This document shows, piece after piece, positions 32,776 to 43,958 of a DNA stretch of 64,000 bases. The notes below the pieces were generated by a model. That model did no database searches, was not told the DNA's origin, and saw nothing but the letters and a program-made list of their open reading frames with translations. The translations under genes and the position numbers were made by a program. Source of the stretch: Mesodorylaimus sp. YZB2_4 (lineage: Eukaryota; Nematoda; Enoplea; Dorylaimida; Dorylaimidae). Position 1 is the stretch's first letter. The number at the start of each line of letters is the position of its first letter. The DNA is taken from contig JASANH010000363.1 in NCBI GenBank assembly GCA_030248295.1, positions 38,487 through 102,486 on the forward strand, in the 5' to 3' direction.

Positions 32776-33536
32776 CTGCAATCTGAGGGGCACAAGACAG
32801 TGAGCCCGCAACTAAGGCAACACAAGTGAGGTCTGACAGTGAAACTAACACCAACAGGAACTTTAGAGTTCATTGATTGAGTTCTGACATCAAAATGCTT
32901 GGTTTCTGTGTTGCTTGTGTCCAGAGCTTCTACCAGTACACTGTTCGCGTTCTCCTTTCGAAAATGCCTGAAACAAGAAGCGGCTCTGCGTTCTAATGTA
33001 GGCATACTGAAAGATTCTGCGAGCGAACTCGTACATAGCTGAGGCTCACACACATGTATGCAGACTGCTCAATAGATTTAGAAACTCACTTACTCTTCTG
33101 ATAGCACCAATAATGCATTGAAGTAATTCGTCTCACCAACGCGCTGCGTCACGAACTTCGCTCAAATATCTGCACCGCTCGATATTCTTACAGTGATCAT
33201 TGGCCAGTTCCATGTCCAAAACGTTGTTGTGCCTGGCAAAAATATTTCGTATTTTCACTGTGCTGCCACATAATTGCACAAATATAAATGCATTGCAGAA
33301 GCGGTGAGGTGAATTTTAGACTTTGAATTAAAGTCGCAAACGAGGCCAGCAACCCCGAGTGGATTAGTTCACCATTAAAAAACCCATACGTACAGTATGC
33401 AAAAAAGGTTTACACAATGACTATGAGTTTAAACTTACATCGAGCATCGCCAGCAGCGATGATCTGAGGGCGGGTCGAAATCGAAGCCCTGTGTCAGCGA
33501 GTTCGCTGCTAGCACAGGATTTTCATCCTCGTCCAT
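32776..33536 (-). CDS. Unrecognised spliced gene, at least three exons
   Basis: I join 33439..33536, 33137..33262 and 32967 downward, the last perhaps to 32776. The donor at 33439 is GTAAGT and the acceptor before 33262 is TGGCAG. The next donor is GTGAGA at 33137, and the acceptor before 32967 is TTTCAG. The phases agree at both junctions. The product starts M-D-E-D-E-N-P-V-L-A-A-N, continues through D-P-P-S-D-H-R-C-W-R-C and C-K-N-I-E-R-C-R-Y-L-S-E-V, and then W-H-F-R-K-E-N-A-N-S-V-L-V-E-A-L-D. It is soluble-looking and acidic at the start, with a few cysteines. The start could lie further upstream and the 3' end is unknown. I do not recognise the family. Two in-phase junctions with good splice sites are the main evidence. 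Confidence 0.45.
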
Positions 33537-33736
33537 GAAACCTTCGGCCGCATCCTCCGAGTCCCATCCATTCTTTCGTGATCATAATTCCCATAGTCTT
33601 CATCCATTCGTTTTAAAGGGATGCAATATCACCATGCTAACTTTCAGGATTTTACAAAATATTTGACCGCACTATATCCATACATACATGTTTTTTACAT
33701 ATGGATCCTCAACTGCATATTTCAGAATCACGGACA

Positions 33737-33755
33737 ATTCCCCCCCCCCCCCCAC
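33737..33755 (+). repeat. Poly-C tract
   Basis: An uninterrupted run of C residues; simple sequence. Confidence 0.8.
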
Positions 33756-33839
33756 GCGCAGAATGCAAATTTTGCGAACATGCAACTGGCAGCTATGAAC
33801 AGGGAAACAGGCGCACCTGCGGCGCGGTGCTATTGCCGC

Positions 33840-34500
33840 CGCCCGAAGAAATTTACGCTAAGCCTAAGCCTGAACCATTTTGGAGCCAAAAATTCACCAA
33901 AGCCTAAGCCTCAAATCAGTCGCAAAGACTCTTTTCGTGTAAGCCACAAGTTTGCCAGCATCTGCAACTAGCGCATTATCAGTTTGATGCATTTCAAGCG
34001 CAACACCTGAGGTAGACTAAGCCAATGGTAACCCTTAGGCCCAAATTTGGGACTGCAAGTAGAACCATGGATAATCACCTGACCAACGGCGCTGCTAGTG
34101 CTCAGTGCCTTGTTTTACGCATTCACCCACATTATTACTCCGCCCACAAACAACGAGCCTCAAAATATATGTACTTTATGCATATCGACTTCTTACTAGT
34201 CATGCCGAAAATTTAAAAAATGACATAAATCAACTTGCCCCTCACCATGCCCATTAACTTCGCCACCTCAACTAATCAACTTAGGTACCAAGCACCTCGA
34301 CCGAAATACCGACGTACAACAGGCCTGTCGCGACCGCTCTTATCCGCCGCTATCAGACATCTCTGAGTACCTGCGGTCAGTGTTGCGAGGGGGCCATTGT
34401 CCGCGTCCCATATTCGGCGCTATGACTTTCACCGCAGGACAGTTTAGCGCAGACGTTTGGACGACGACATTTCAACGCAAAGACCTTCCAACGCGAGACG
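33840..34500. other. Repeat-like stretch with CCTAAGCC and CAACGC words
   Basis: 33850..33910 repeats GCCTAAGCCT. 34445..34515 repeats GACG and TTCAACGC words. Both resemble the oligomer-rich ends seen elsewhere. No gene is supported. Confidence 0.35.
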
Positions 34501-34582
34501 ATTCAACGCTGACGTTTTCATCCGCTAATAAAACTAAATATTTTCAAGTCTGGAACATAAATACATAGGTAGTAAAGCTTAC

Positions 34583-34784
34583 CCATAAGATCGACATCGT
34601 CCTCATACTCGTGAATCAAAATATCCAATGAGGCCTCGACGTCTTGCACTGGAACCTTAGCTAATGCAGTGATCATCTTCACCTTGATTCGAAACTGCGC
34701 CTCAGTCTTGTATCGATCTTGGTGGCCCAAAGCCTGTACATGGCGCCATACGATTTGCGTCAGATGAAAAAAACAGCCGTGCAT
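34583..34784 (-). pseudogene. MULE-type transposase exon fragment
   Basis: The minus strand encodes H-G-C-F-F-H-L-T-Q, then W-R-H-V-Q-A-L-G and A-L-A-K-V-P. These motifs match the C-terminal part of MULE-type transposase domains, where G-C-x-F-H-L-x-Q is diagnostic. The exon is bounded by a plausible acceptor (CGCTCAG before 34784) and a GTAAGC donor after 34583. Upstream exons should lie to the right, but the inverted duplication arm begins at 34819, so the gene appears cut off by that rearrangement. No catalytic DDE part is present. Confidence 0.6.
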
Positions 34785-35475
34785 CTGAGCGTTTGGGAAT
34801 CGAGCTAAATTAATAAGAAAATTAGGCCCGACCCATCCGAACCTTTACCCGACCAAAACCCGTGAGTATCAGACGCGTTCACAGCATACACAAGAATATT
34901 GGTGTAAACTGCCCCTACTTATCTCCAAAAGAGTGCACACGTATTGTACCCGTTTATGATGCAAAAAAATTTCCTTAATAATAATTAACATAATTATCCA
35001 GTCACTGATGCATAGCTGCGCTCTTCTCTTCTTTCGTCAATCATTCGGAGTCGGCTCTTTATGTCCCTTCCAACCAGGGCTTCGTATGCGCTCGTTTTAG
35101 GACTAGATCTAGCTGCTCCATTGTTCACCCGCATATGAGTATGAGTTCGCTGCGAAAACCGTTATCTGCTGTGCATTACAATGCTCTCGGTTTACCGAGT
35201 CGAACTCGGGTTCATGTATCCTGCACTGTCGTATGTGCTTCTATAGAGGCTGCTCTGTGGAAACGCTTTTGCTTATCTGTATTAGGATTCTTTATACTTG
35301 TGGCCATTTCATAATATACTGTAATTGCATGGTAACAGCCGAGCGATGGCCGTTGCAGCTAAAACTCCCTCTTCGAAGGAAAAATACCGACAGTGGACCA
35401 CTACTGATAAATGAGGATAGTTGTGCATCAGTAGCTTCTCTTTCTGACTGATCACCCTTCACTGTCGTGGATGGG

Positions 35476-35568
35476 TATATAAGGCTTGAGACAGAGCATA
35501 GTCCAAGTATCCTCATTTAATTGATAATATTCCATGACAAGAAGATATCCTTGTTGTTTCGAAGAAAG
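35476..35568 (+). promoter_or_regulatory. Promoter and exon 1 of peptide copy D'
   Basis: TATATAAGG at 35476..35484 after GTCGTGGATGGG, as in the left arm. Exon 1 ends at 35568 (GAAAG/GTATGC). These parts look fully functional although the coding exon is frameshifted. Confidence 0.7.
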
Positions 35569-35896
35569 GTATGCCCTTTTCTGCAGGAGCAATTGAGTTC
35601 CAAGTGCATTGTTTTCGAGAACTGCATTTGGCTGTATGAGCTCTGCCGAACAGCCACCACTCTCGCGATCAACCACGAGGGCCTCGAGAAAATGGCAACT
35701 TCTCTGCCCTTATATCTCTTTCAGGGCTAACGACTAGCAAAATGTAAGCGGTTGTAAACGCTAAAAGAATAAATTAGACTTATTTCAGCTTATCCTGCTT
35801 GTTGCCATTGACAATATACTGCATTACCAAAAAATTTGAAGTCGCTGTAAAAAGTGGAGTGAGTGACTTTCAAAGAAAAATTTTTTTAGGCGAACT

Positions 35897-36096
35897 ATGA
35901 AATCACTCTTCGTACTGACTTATTGGTTTGCGTTGGCACCTTGATCAGCATCGCTGGTGCAAAGAGTACGGCCACATTGAGCGATCGAAATACGAGAATA
36001 AAGAGAGGGGATATCTTAACTGAGCCGTTGCTGAAATGGGAAGGAGAAGATGTGACAAGTACAGGAACTGCCAGGCGAAGATGGAGAGGGAAGTGA
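35897..36096 (+). pseudogene. Frameshifted prepropeptide copy D'
   Basis: This matches the intact copy at 26288..26488 base for base almost throughout. The run GACTTTATTGG of the left arm is GACTTATTGG here: one T is missing at codon 9 of the signal peptide, and the shifted frame stops at a TGA a few codons on. The ATG, 7-nt leader, acceptor, R-I-K-R codons and stop are all still present. The loss must be recent; an assembly or sequencing error in the T-run is the alternative. Confidence 0.75.
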
Positions 36097-36616
36097 TGTT
36101 ACCATCAGACTCGCTCGAAGTTAGGTTTGCTTTTTTCACGTACGTAGACTTATAAGGAGTGCGACGGGTTTGAACGGCATCGCTGCTTTTTTCTTTCATT
36201 GCTGGGTAGTGCTGGGTAGTGGGTAGTAATAAAAAGCATAATTTGATATTTCTGTGTTTTTTGTTTGTTGTCGCGAGAAAAACTCAGATACGGCAATCTT
36301 TGTTATCTTAAAAATAATTATCGACTTACGTAAGATTTTCACTGGTCAAGACTGATAGCAGTGATATAGTTCTTGTTCCGGACTGACCTTTTAATATGTC
36401 TTGGAGAGTCCCAGCCACGTAAGACTATGTAGTTTGGATCCTTTTCTATTCTGATAGAAGGGGTCGCCTTCTCCTGTACTTTTTCCTGGTTTGCATATCT
36501 CTATATTATCCAACGCACCTGTTCTCGGGCTAGGTTTTGTGCATTTGCCTGTTTTGCATACGTCCAAATTATCGGACATACCTGTTTTCTGGCTAGGCTA
36601 GGTGCATTTTCTGAGA

Positions 36617-37119
36617 GTATATAAGGGTGTATTCTCTTGTGAGTCGGACGTTCTTCTTTGGGAAATTAAAAATCACTCATTGCTCATCTTCCTTCCCGAA
36701 ACTCGTATCGCCGATCCACGCCTTACCATTGCCGTACTTTGGGTAAGCAGTAATTGGTGTGGTGTAGTGGTCAGCAGTCTTACTCTAGACAGGTGGGCCA
36801 TCCACAAAAACCAACTTCATGGCAGCTGCGCTCGCTGAAAAAGTACAGCATGAAATCAGCCAAGAGCTGGAACACAAATTAAAATTTTTTGATACTGCTT
36901 CGCTTATTAGCCCAATACAAAAATATTTTTTCCTCAGGGAGTTTTTCTAAACATTTCAGCGGCTTCAAAGTGTTGCATAGTTGCTGTATTTCGACAGAAA
37001 GCAAACACCTCTTTGATCATGACAGCTGTACAAAGCTTCATCAAATTCGCTTTTTTGCGCGTCATATAGCTCGACAAGAACATCAATATGGTCGTTCTAA
37101 ACGAAGTGTCAATATGTAA
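36617..37119 (+). other. Second TATA-driven unit of the right arm
   Basis: TATATAAGG at 36618..36626, exon 1 to the GTAAGC donor near 36740, then a 3' exon from about 36791. In the phase set by exon 1, the exon reads G-G-P-S-T-K-T-N-F-M-A-A-A-L-A-E-K-V and on for about 45 codons before TAA. The exon 1 ATG of the left copy is ATT here. Each arm thus has a different lesion. Whether this was ever a protein gene is unclear. Confidence 0.3.
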
Positions 37120-37260
37120 AGGCGTGTAAGCATATTATTTTTATGAGTAGAAGCTGAAGTGCGAAAACATAAATCCCAGACATAAGAAGGGAGTGCTTTG
37201 TAACAGCTGATAGGTGGGACAATCGACAGTGTTGGCGGCAGCGCGCGTGGATCTTTAAAG

Positions 37261-38470
37261 ACGAAGTAGCAGCTAAAGTTAAGCTGGGTTGCAACTTTGG
37301 GTTGCTTAATTAAAAGAGTATTTGGTGAAGAAGGTGTTTGGAATCAGCCTCTAAAGCTCCGCGATCAGCAAGCTGGTACTCACCTATATCACCCTATACA
37401 GGTCACTGATACACACCGATTAGGCGGGACAGTCAGCGATCAGCTATATCAAGCCAGGCGGAGCAGCACAGAAACATACTGTCGGTGTTTTTTAAAAAGA
37501 AGTTTAGCGGTTTTTGTTGTCAAACCTAATTTTACTGATTTGGTGTTTGATTGGTGTTTTGGACCGATTTGGAAATCAAGAGATTTGGAGATCTTGACAC
37601 TGCGACACCTTGTACAATTTATTTCCAAGCAACCTTGTCTGTCATCTCAGGGAGTCAAAAAATTTTGCAAGGCAAGCAAGGCGACAAAGTATGAGATTAT
37701 CGCATAAAAAAGCTGAAGCCAATTCTGTAATTCAAGATATCGTTTTTTTGGAAGACAGTCATGCACGTTTTATTCTGTTTGTTAGTACTTGTCGCAGTGC
37801 TATCTGTGTTAGCTTCCCTTAGTTAACTGGTTCTAAGCCAGTTGGCTAAGGTGTTCGTCCTACATTGGCACCTGCCGGAAGGCCTCACTTCTATTCCAAC
37901 TGAGGCAGGCAGGATCGTAAGCCTGCCGCTGGCCATGCATACTCATACAGTATCATCCCGGTCAGCGGCCAATTTCTGGTCAGCGATCATGCGTGACCAG
38001 ACATTGGCAAAACGGGTTGAAACTCCCTTGAGAGAACTAGTGGCCAACCGAAAAAAATTAATAAATGTAAGATTTGAATTCGAAATGACCACACAGCATG
38101 TTTACTTTTTGGCAGATATGCGAGACGGAAACACAATCTACTTCTTACTCTTTTCTGACTGGGAAGCATACATGGTGAAAAGATTTTTTACAAAACGTCT
38201 TTCAGGGTTCAATATTGTACATCACCTAATTGGAGGTTCATTGCTTGTCTTTCTTGCAGTCTTGCTGCGTGATTCACACAGCTTGGCGTCACACACCATT
38301 ACTAAGTTCAAAATGGTAGTAAACGCCCACACCTGCCTGCGACATCTTGGTGAGTCTGAGTGAGAAGCGACATAACTACGTCTTGGCGGCTGGTCGATCG
38401 GGTAAGATTTATGTGCAGTGACAATGGCCAGTGGGCTCAAATGCAAGAAAGAGCGGCCCCCATTGATTCG
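37261..38470. other. Stretch with one long but unrecognised open frame
   Basis: A + strand frame at 37842..38363 (173 codons, beginning at a TTG) has no motif, signal or splice context that I can identify. The longest free frame in otherwise non-coding sequence may be chance. No other feature is evident. Confidence 0.3.
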
Positions 38471-38476
38471 ATCAAA

Positions 38477-38680
38477 CCAAAACTATGGACCTAGCGCCCA
38501 ACCCAAGAATCCACTGGGTCTGAGTACATAGGTTTGGGTTTTGCGGTCAACGCTAACCCAGGTCCTGCAATTGGTCCCAAACACAAACCTACTCAGGCTT
38601 AGTGGGTTCTTGCGTTGGATTGAGTACTAGGTCCATGGTTTGGATTTGGGACCAATTGCAGGTCCGTTAACGTTGCTGTG
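38477..38680. repeat. Small palindromic element
   Basis: ATGGACCTAG near 38486 is mirrored by CTAGGTCCAT near 38628, and CCTGCAATTGGTCCC (38574) is mirrored by GGGACCAATTGCAGG (38648). The nested inverted repeats make the whole block fold on itself, typical of a small foldback or MITE relic. Confidence 0.6.
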
Positions 38681-38739
38681 GACAGTTTGCAGTGTGTACG
38701 TACGGGCGGCAATATGACCCTAGAATGCCGGGCAAAAAA

Positions 38740-38757
38740 AACCCCCCCCTCCCCCGT
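38740..38757 (+). repeat. C-rich tract
   Basis: A run of A then C (AAAAAAACCCCCCCCTCCCCC); simple sequence, G-rich on the minus strand. Confidence 0.7.
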
Positions 38758-38759
38758 CG

Positions 38760-41740
38760 TACGAAACCGTTTTTTAGGCGAGCCTCTCCCCCTGGCGTAC
38801 GTCGTCGTATTTGTACGGTTCCTAATCGCGTGAAAATTGAGTTAGCACAAATAAGCACTGTTGCATCACTGTGACCACTCTTAGGTGCACCCAGGTCACA
38901 CATAAAAAAGGGGCCAAAGATTACAGCTTGACCACCCCGGGTCGACCCTTACAGAAAGCCTGCCTTGATTCCTCTGAAGCAAAAGGAGTCAAAACTGAAA
39001 GAGCTGGGGCTGCTATCTTATCCAATAATCCGATCATGCAGTGCACTATGCTTGGTTAGACACTGGGTGTTCACTTCTTGAAAACATAGCGCACCGCCTA
39101 TTTTTATTGACACAACGGCGTGGTGTGAGTCCAGACGTCTGTTCATAAGGTAGGGTATAGGTGGCCAGGCGGCTGGTTGTTGTCTCTTCGCCGCGTTCCA
39201 TCCTCCATGTTGATTTTGAGCGAGTGGAAAATTGACGAGGAGCACAATGTACATAACGGGTATACAAAAATAGATTGTGCATTGGATCATCATATCCCCT
39301 CTCGTCCTACCTCTCCTCTTTCACTCACTCAGTCAACTACTCATTCGATGCATTGTCGACTGGCACTGCCATTCGGTGCAACCGCAGTGGCATTCTTTCA
39401 TTTCATCCGCCAACAACACAATTGTTGGGTCATAACGTGTTCATCAACCGCGACCACGGTCGAGGCCAAACAAAAGCGTCTCGTGCCCGCCATTGAAGAT
39501 TGCCAAAAAAATTTTGGTCACGGGTTAAGACGTGGCCTGTCCTTTTTGAATGTGAGTGAATAAACCGAGTTTCCACAGCCAGTCACCAGACTTATTACGT
39601 AAGGCATCCCATCGTCAGCTGTTGAGGCTGAAGGGCAAAAGTGTGTTTTTGAAAAATATTTTTCCCCCTGCTACTACACTAAACCTAGACTTATAGATAA
39701 AGCCCTTCCGACTAGGCGCCCGGCTGGCAGAAGCGGGACGAGACTGGATTTTGTCATCGTACCAACCAGTCTGTGGCCTGCCTCGTCGTTTGGCTATTAT
39801 TATAAGAAAAATTCGAGTATCCCAAGGTTTTCTTTTCTTCCTCCAAAGTCAAGTCGGATTTGACGAGAGCAGAGGAAAAGGAGACTTTCTGACTTACTTT
39901 TTTAGTCACTGCCGTTCTGGTGCAATTGGGGAGCCCGCGCGAAGAAATAATCATAAATTATGTTTAGATTTGTCATTTCTTCTTTAAAGATTAATTTATG
40001 AAACGCAACCCCGTTCTCGATTCAAGACAACACGCAGTCCAGGCCAGCGAACTGACTCCGTTTCAACCCTTATCGAGAACAGCGTGCGAAAAAGACATTT
40101 TCGCACAGACATAGAGTGCATTAGAGTGACCAGTGTCCACTCGGAGAATCATCTCGTGACTGTGCTACTTTTCGGAAAAAGGGCAACGATTCTACTGAAG
40201 ACTGAACTCAATTAAACTGGACCAGTATCAGAATTTGGAAAAGATAAAGGCGATTGGATAATTTTTATTGGATTCGATTTTGGATTTGAGAGAGTAAGTG
40301 TTTTTTTAGAATCATTGTAAAGGGGAGTGTAAAACTGATGAATTGTAGGTCTAGGTGGAAGAACTTCTTTAATAGATCCAGAAACAACATAAAAAGCGTT
40401 TTTGCTGGGCGTTTTTCTTCGTTTTGAAATGTCATTTTGCTTTAAGTTCACTCAAGTGCATGCGTATGAATTATCTCACGATTTGCTTGAATGAACTATC
40501 CGCCTGTTGTAGGCCGCGCTAAGCCTAAGCAGAAAGTGCCTAACCAAAAGGACCTGGATTATTGTGTCAATTTCGCCAGGTATTTTTACAGTTTCAAATG
40601 TCCATTTACGAAAAAGTTGGCGCAGCTAGACTGACTTGAATGTTGACAGATGCTTGAGCAAACGCGTGTTTCCAACAAAGTCTATTCATCCAAGTGTAAA
40701 CAAGATGGTGACTAGCCCAGGTGTGTTAACACACCTGCAAGCAGTGACACATTGTCTTCGCGAGGATGACTGAAGGTGGTGATCATGTCAACGCAGTGAT
40801 GATCAGATGTAACTGTGACTGGAAAGCAAACTAGTTTGGGTGGAGCAAAATTTACAGCCTGTATAAAATTAGTTATAGCAAAATTTGTATTTTAAGAAAA
40901 TTTACTTCAAGCTGAAATAATTTATTTTGACGTGCAACTAAAGCAAAACGACCTTCCGAATTTAGGACAGAAATATAAGTAGTTTGACACAATTCCACTT
41001 TGAAACGCTCGCAGGAACTGGACTGGCTGAATGCACAAGCATAGCTTTCTATGCGGTAAAAGTACTAGATTGCTCTAACTTCTTTCACTCATGCACTTTT
41101 GTTAGCATAATCTTTCGTACACGCACGAGCAAGAATCTTCCTTTTGCAAAGTCTGCGGTAGTAAAATCCGGGTCTGCCTGCCCAGAGACAGCCCCATCCT
41201 CAAACCTGCCTCAAAAATTCCTTGCTCTTTAGTCTCGTCTTCACATCTTGACGAGTCGACCCAACTTTCTTGAGTTTACGATAGTTTTTTTATTGCTATG
41301 CTTCGAAAAGCAACAAGGCACGTAAGCTGGTTAGTCATTTCCCGAGTCCCAATTTTTTATGGGACTAGCGAAAGTCGCGACTAATATTTAAAAATAAGGT
41401 AATAAAAAGTGCAGCTTTCCAGAGCGTTCATGAATTTGTTGAAAAGTATGCGGGGTTTTTGATGAATTAAGGTTGATGCCAGTTGTGCGTAATTTTTTCC
41501 AGTTAGTTGATGAGTAAGGCATAAACTATTTTTCGCGCGGAGGACCAATTGTAATATTTTTTGCCAATTTTTTAAAGCGTTTTGAACCTTTTTTTTATTT
41601 TCTGACTTCTGAAAAGCTTGCAAATTTAAAATTAGCTCGAATACACAAAAAATTCTTTGATTGGCGAACAAATTTGAACAGCTTTGTTCCAGAAATCAAA
41701 CAAATTAAGCATAAAGTTGTTTTTTAAGGAGACAACACGA
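38760..41740. other. Intergenic DNA upstream of the F-box gene
   Basis: A minus-strand frame at 40212..40451 (S-K-R-R-K-T-P-S-K, then P-P-R-P-T-I-H-Q-F-Y) has a protein-like composition but begins after a stop with no ATG and no clear acceptor; it could be a lone exon. Another minus frame at 41381..41671 is AT-rich and unconvincing. No RNA gene or mobile element is evident. Confidence 0.3.
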
Positions 41741-41742
41741 AA

Positions 41743-43958
41743 ATGCTCAAACCAGAACTTCAAGATCCAAATCATCAGAAAAACTTATTTCTCGAAACTG
41801 ACTTGGCCCTACACGAACATTGTCAGAACTGTGTCATCCTCTCCATTCCAGCCCTCTGCGACCGATATGGATGCAAGGTGATCACGTGTCCTCACGAATG
41901 CGGTCGTCGATTCCACAGCTGCAAAACTGAAGAGCACTTGCTGTTGTGCCCGTTGGTCAAGTCGCCTTGTATAAACGCCTCGTACGGATGTCCATTGTGG
42001 ATGCTTCGTCGTGACTTGGGTAAACACTTGAGCACGTGTCCAGCCAGCATCGTCTATTGTAATATGGAAAGGAATCGAAAACCATTGAAAGAATTTGGCA
42101 AAAAATTGAAAAAGAAAGAAGGTCGTGTGGGCGAGGAAAAATTTATTGCTGATCCAAAATTAGAAAAAGATCTTGACGATAACGGAGAAAATATTGATCA
42201 GCCGGAACAAATCGCTTTGGATTTGGCCTTGGCTTACAGTGATCAAAGTCAAATCAATAATTTATATCATCTACCAAAATCACAACGAAAATTGGCTACA
42301 AATTTTTTTAATAAACGTCATCCAGCTTTACCACTGTTACCAAAAAATAAGTTATTGATTGATCAGGCCAATCAAGTTGATGAGTCGATCGATAATGCTC
42401 GATATCGCGACGATGAAGGCGATAGTTCGGAAGACGAGGCGGCCGCCAGACGACGCGCCTCGATTATGTCGCCAGTAGCTCGTGAATGTATTTTATGCAA
42501 AATCGATCCAAGTAGTCAACATTTGCATCAACTTCGAGGCACCACTTTGACCAATGTGGATCAAGATGGAATGACTTTCATGGACTTAGAAAACATAGAA
42601 TTAGATGAAAATGCAAACGAATCTTTGTTGGATGGGAAGTCGAAACCGTGGACCGTCTCTACCACAAAGGGAACATCATTTTACGCTGATCGTCAATTAT
42701 TAATTGATTTGAGTGCTGATTTTCTCCCTTCTCACTATCCCAAATGCGGGTCTTACTACACCATAGTTTGCGATCAATCGGTTAGAAGAGACGAATATGG
42801 TAAGTCGTGCATCTGCGCCAGAAGGCTAACTCATTTTAAACGAAGCGGAATTTAAAACTCCCGCGCTGACTGTTGGCTACTAATAACATTTTAAAATGAG
42901 ACGCTTTAAACTCGCTATGCGGGTATAAAAATCGTTTTCAGTGACGATTTGCCTTGCATGCATGAAATTCGAAGTAAATGATCAGACTAAAATCTTGTCT
43001 CATCGCAAGTAAGTGCATTACCCTTTACGCCTGACAGGGTGATTTTCTCGGCAGAGAAGGCGATTTGCAGCAGTAAAATGTCTCTGCGGAAAAATCGATA
43101 GAAATGCGTGGTCGGAAAGACAGGTTGGCAAGGGGCAGCTGAATTGAAAAATTTTTAGGAAACATCCATCAGTATTTTTGCTGCTGCGATTATGAACTCT
43201 GATTTTCAGGTCACCACTTCGCAAATGTTCACAATGACATAATCGATGGCCTTGACGGATGGGCATTGATCAGATGCCCCTTATGGCGTTATGGTTGTGG
43301 ATGTTTCGCCACTCGAATGGAACCTGCGGATGGCAATCGACGAATCGTCTACAATCGATATCGAGATGCATTTGCTATTCAATTTCTTGGTTACAATTAT
43401 CGATCTGATCAATCACCAAAAATCGATAATCAATCAATAAATACAGAGTCTATGGAAGATTCGTGCGCTTTCTTGGCTTTACCCTACGATATCATCTGCG
43501 ATATATGCACGATGCTGGATTCGAGCAGTCTCTTCTGTCTGGCTGCTACCTGCCGATCAATGAATGACTTTGTTCGATTCTCCTTGTTACCCACTCGAGG
43601 GCTGGTCGAGAGAGCTTGGCTGAAAATAGACGCAAAAACTGTTGGCGGACGGTCGCGATGGATTCAAGGAGTGAAAAAATGGAAACTAAGCAAAAGTTTT
43701 GAGCCAATTCATTCCTGGCGTATGAAGTCGAATGGTCGATTTGTGGATCATATCCAAAAATGTCCATATTACGAGCCATTAGTGCATAAGGAAGAACGAA
43801 TACCAGTGCTCACATTTGCTAAATCATTCGTACATCGCCCAAGTCGACGTGACATGTACCGAGCTGTGCCCATGGCCTTGGAGTACTTGCATAACAGAGA
43901 GGGTAGCGACAGCGAGCAAAGTGAGGAGGAGGGGGAGAATTTGGTGTTTGGACTTTAG
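41743..43958 (+). CDS. F-box only protein 30/40-like (TRAF-type zinc finger plus F-box)
   Basis: Exons 41743..42799 and 43210..43958 are joined by a GTAAGT/TTTTCAG intron of 410 bp. The split Gly codon confirms the phase, and the product is 601 residues. An in-frame stop (TAA, 24 nt upstream) supports this ATG, though a TTTTTTAAG just before could be an acceptor for a 5' UTR exon. Residues about 27-105 form the Cys/His-rich TRAF-like finger (H-C-x-x-C, F-H-S-C-K, H-L-L-L-C-P, C-P-A-S-I-V-Y-C). A long acidic linker follows. Across the junction H-H-F-A-N-V-H-N-D-I and C-P-L-W-R-Y-G-C-G-C match the pre-F-box region of FBXO30/FBXO40. An F-box (L-P-Y-D-I-I-C-D-I-C) lies around residues 430-475, and an acidic E-E-E-G-E tail ends the chain. 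These proteins are SCF ubiquitin-ligase receptors. Confidence 0.88.

Larger units (their letters stand above)
34819..37260 (+). repeat. Right arm of the 2.4-kb inverted duplication
   Basis: Inverted match to 25137..27574, separated from it by 7.2 kb. It carries the frameshifted peptide copy D', its intact promoter, and the second TATA-driven unit. The outer edge is GTGGATCTTTAAAG near 37258; the inner edge is AAAATTAGGCCCGACC at 34819. Confidence 0.85.

Noticed and set aside
33621-33971. 116-codon frame through a poly-C tract
   Set aside because: Proline run is translated simple sequence; nothing supports coding.
37842-38363. 173-codon open frame, longest outside recognised genes
   Set aside because: Begins at TTG, has no motif, signal peptide or splice context; kept only as a note.
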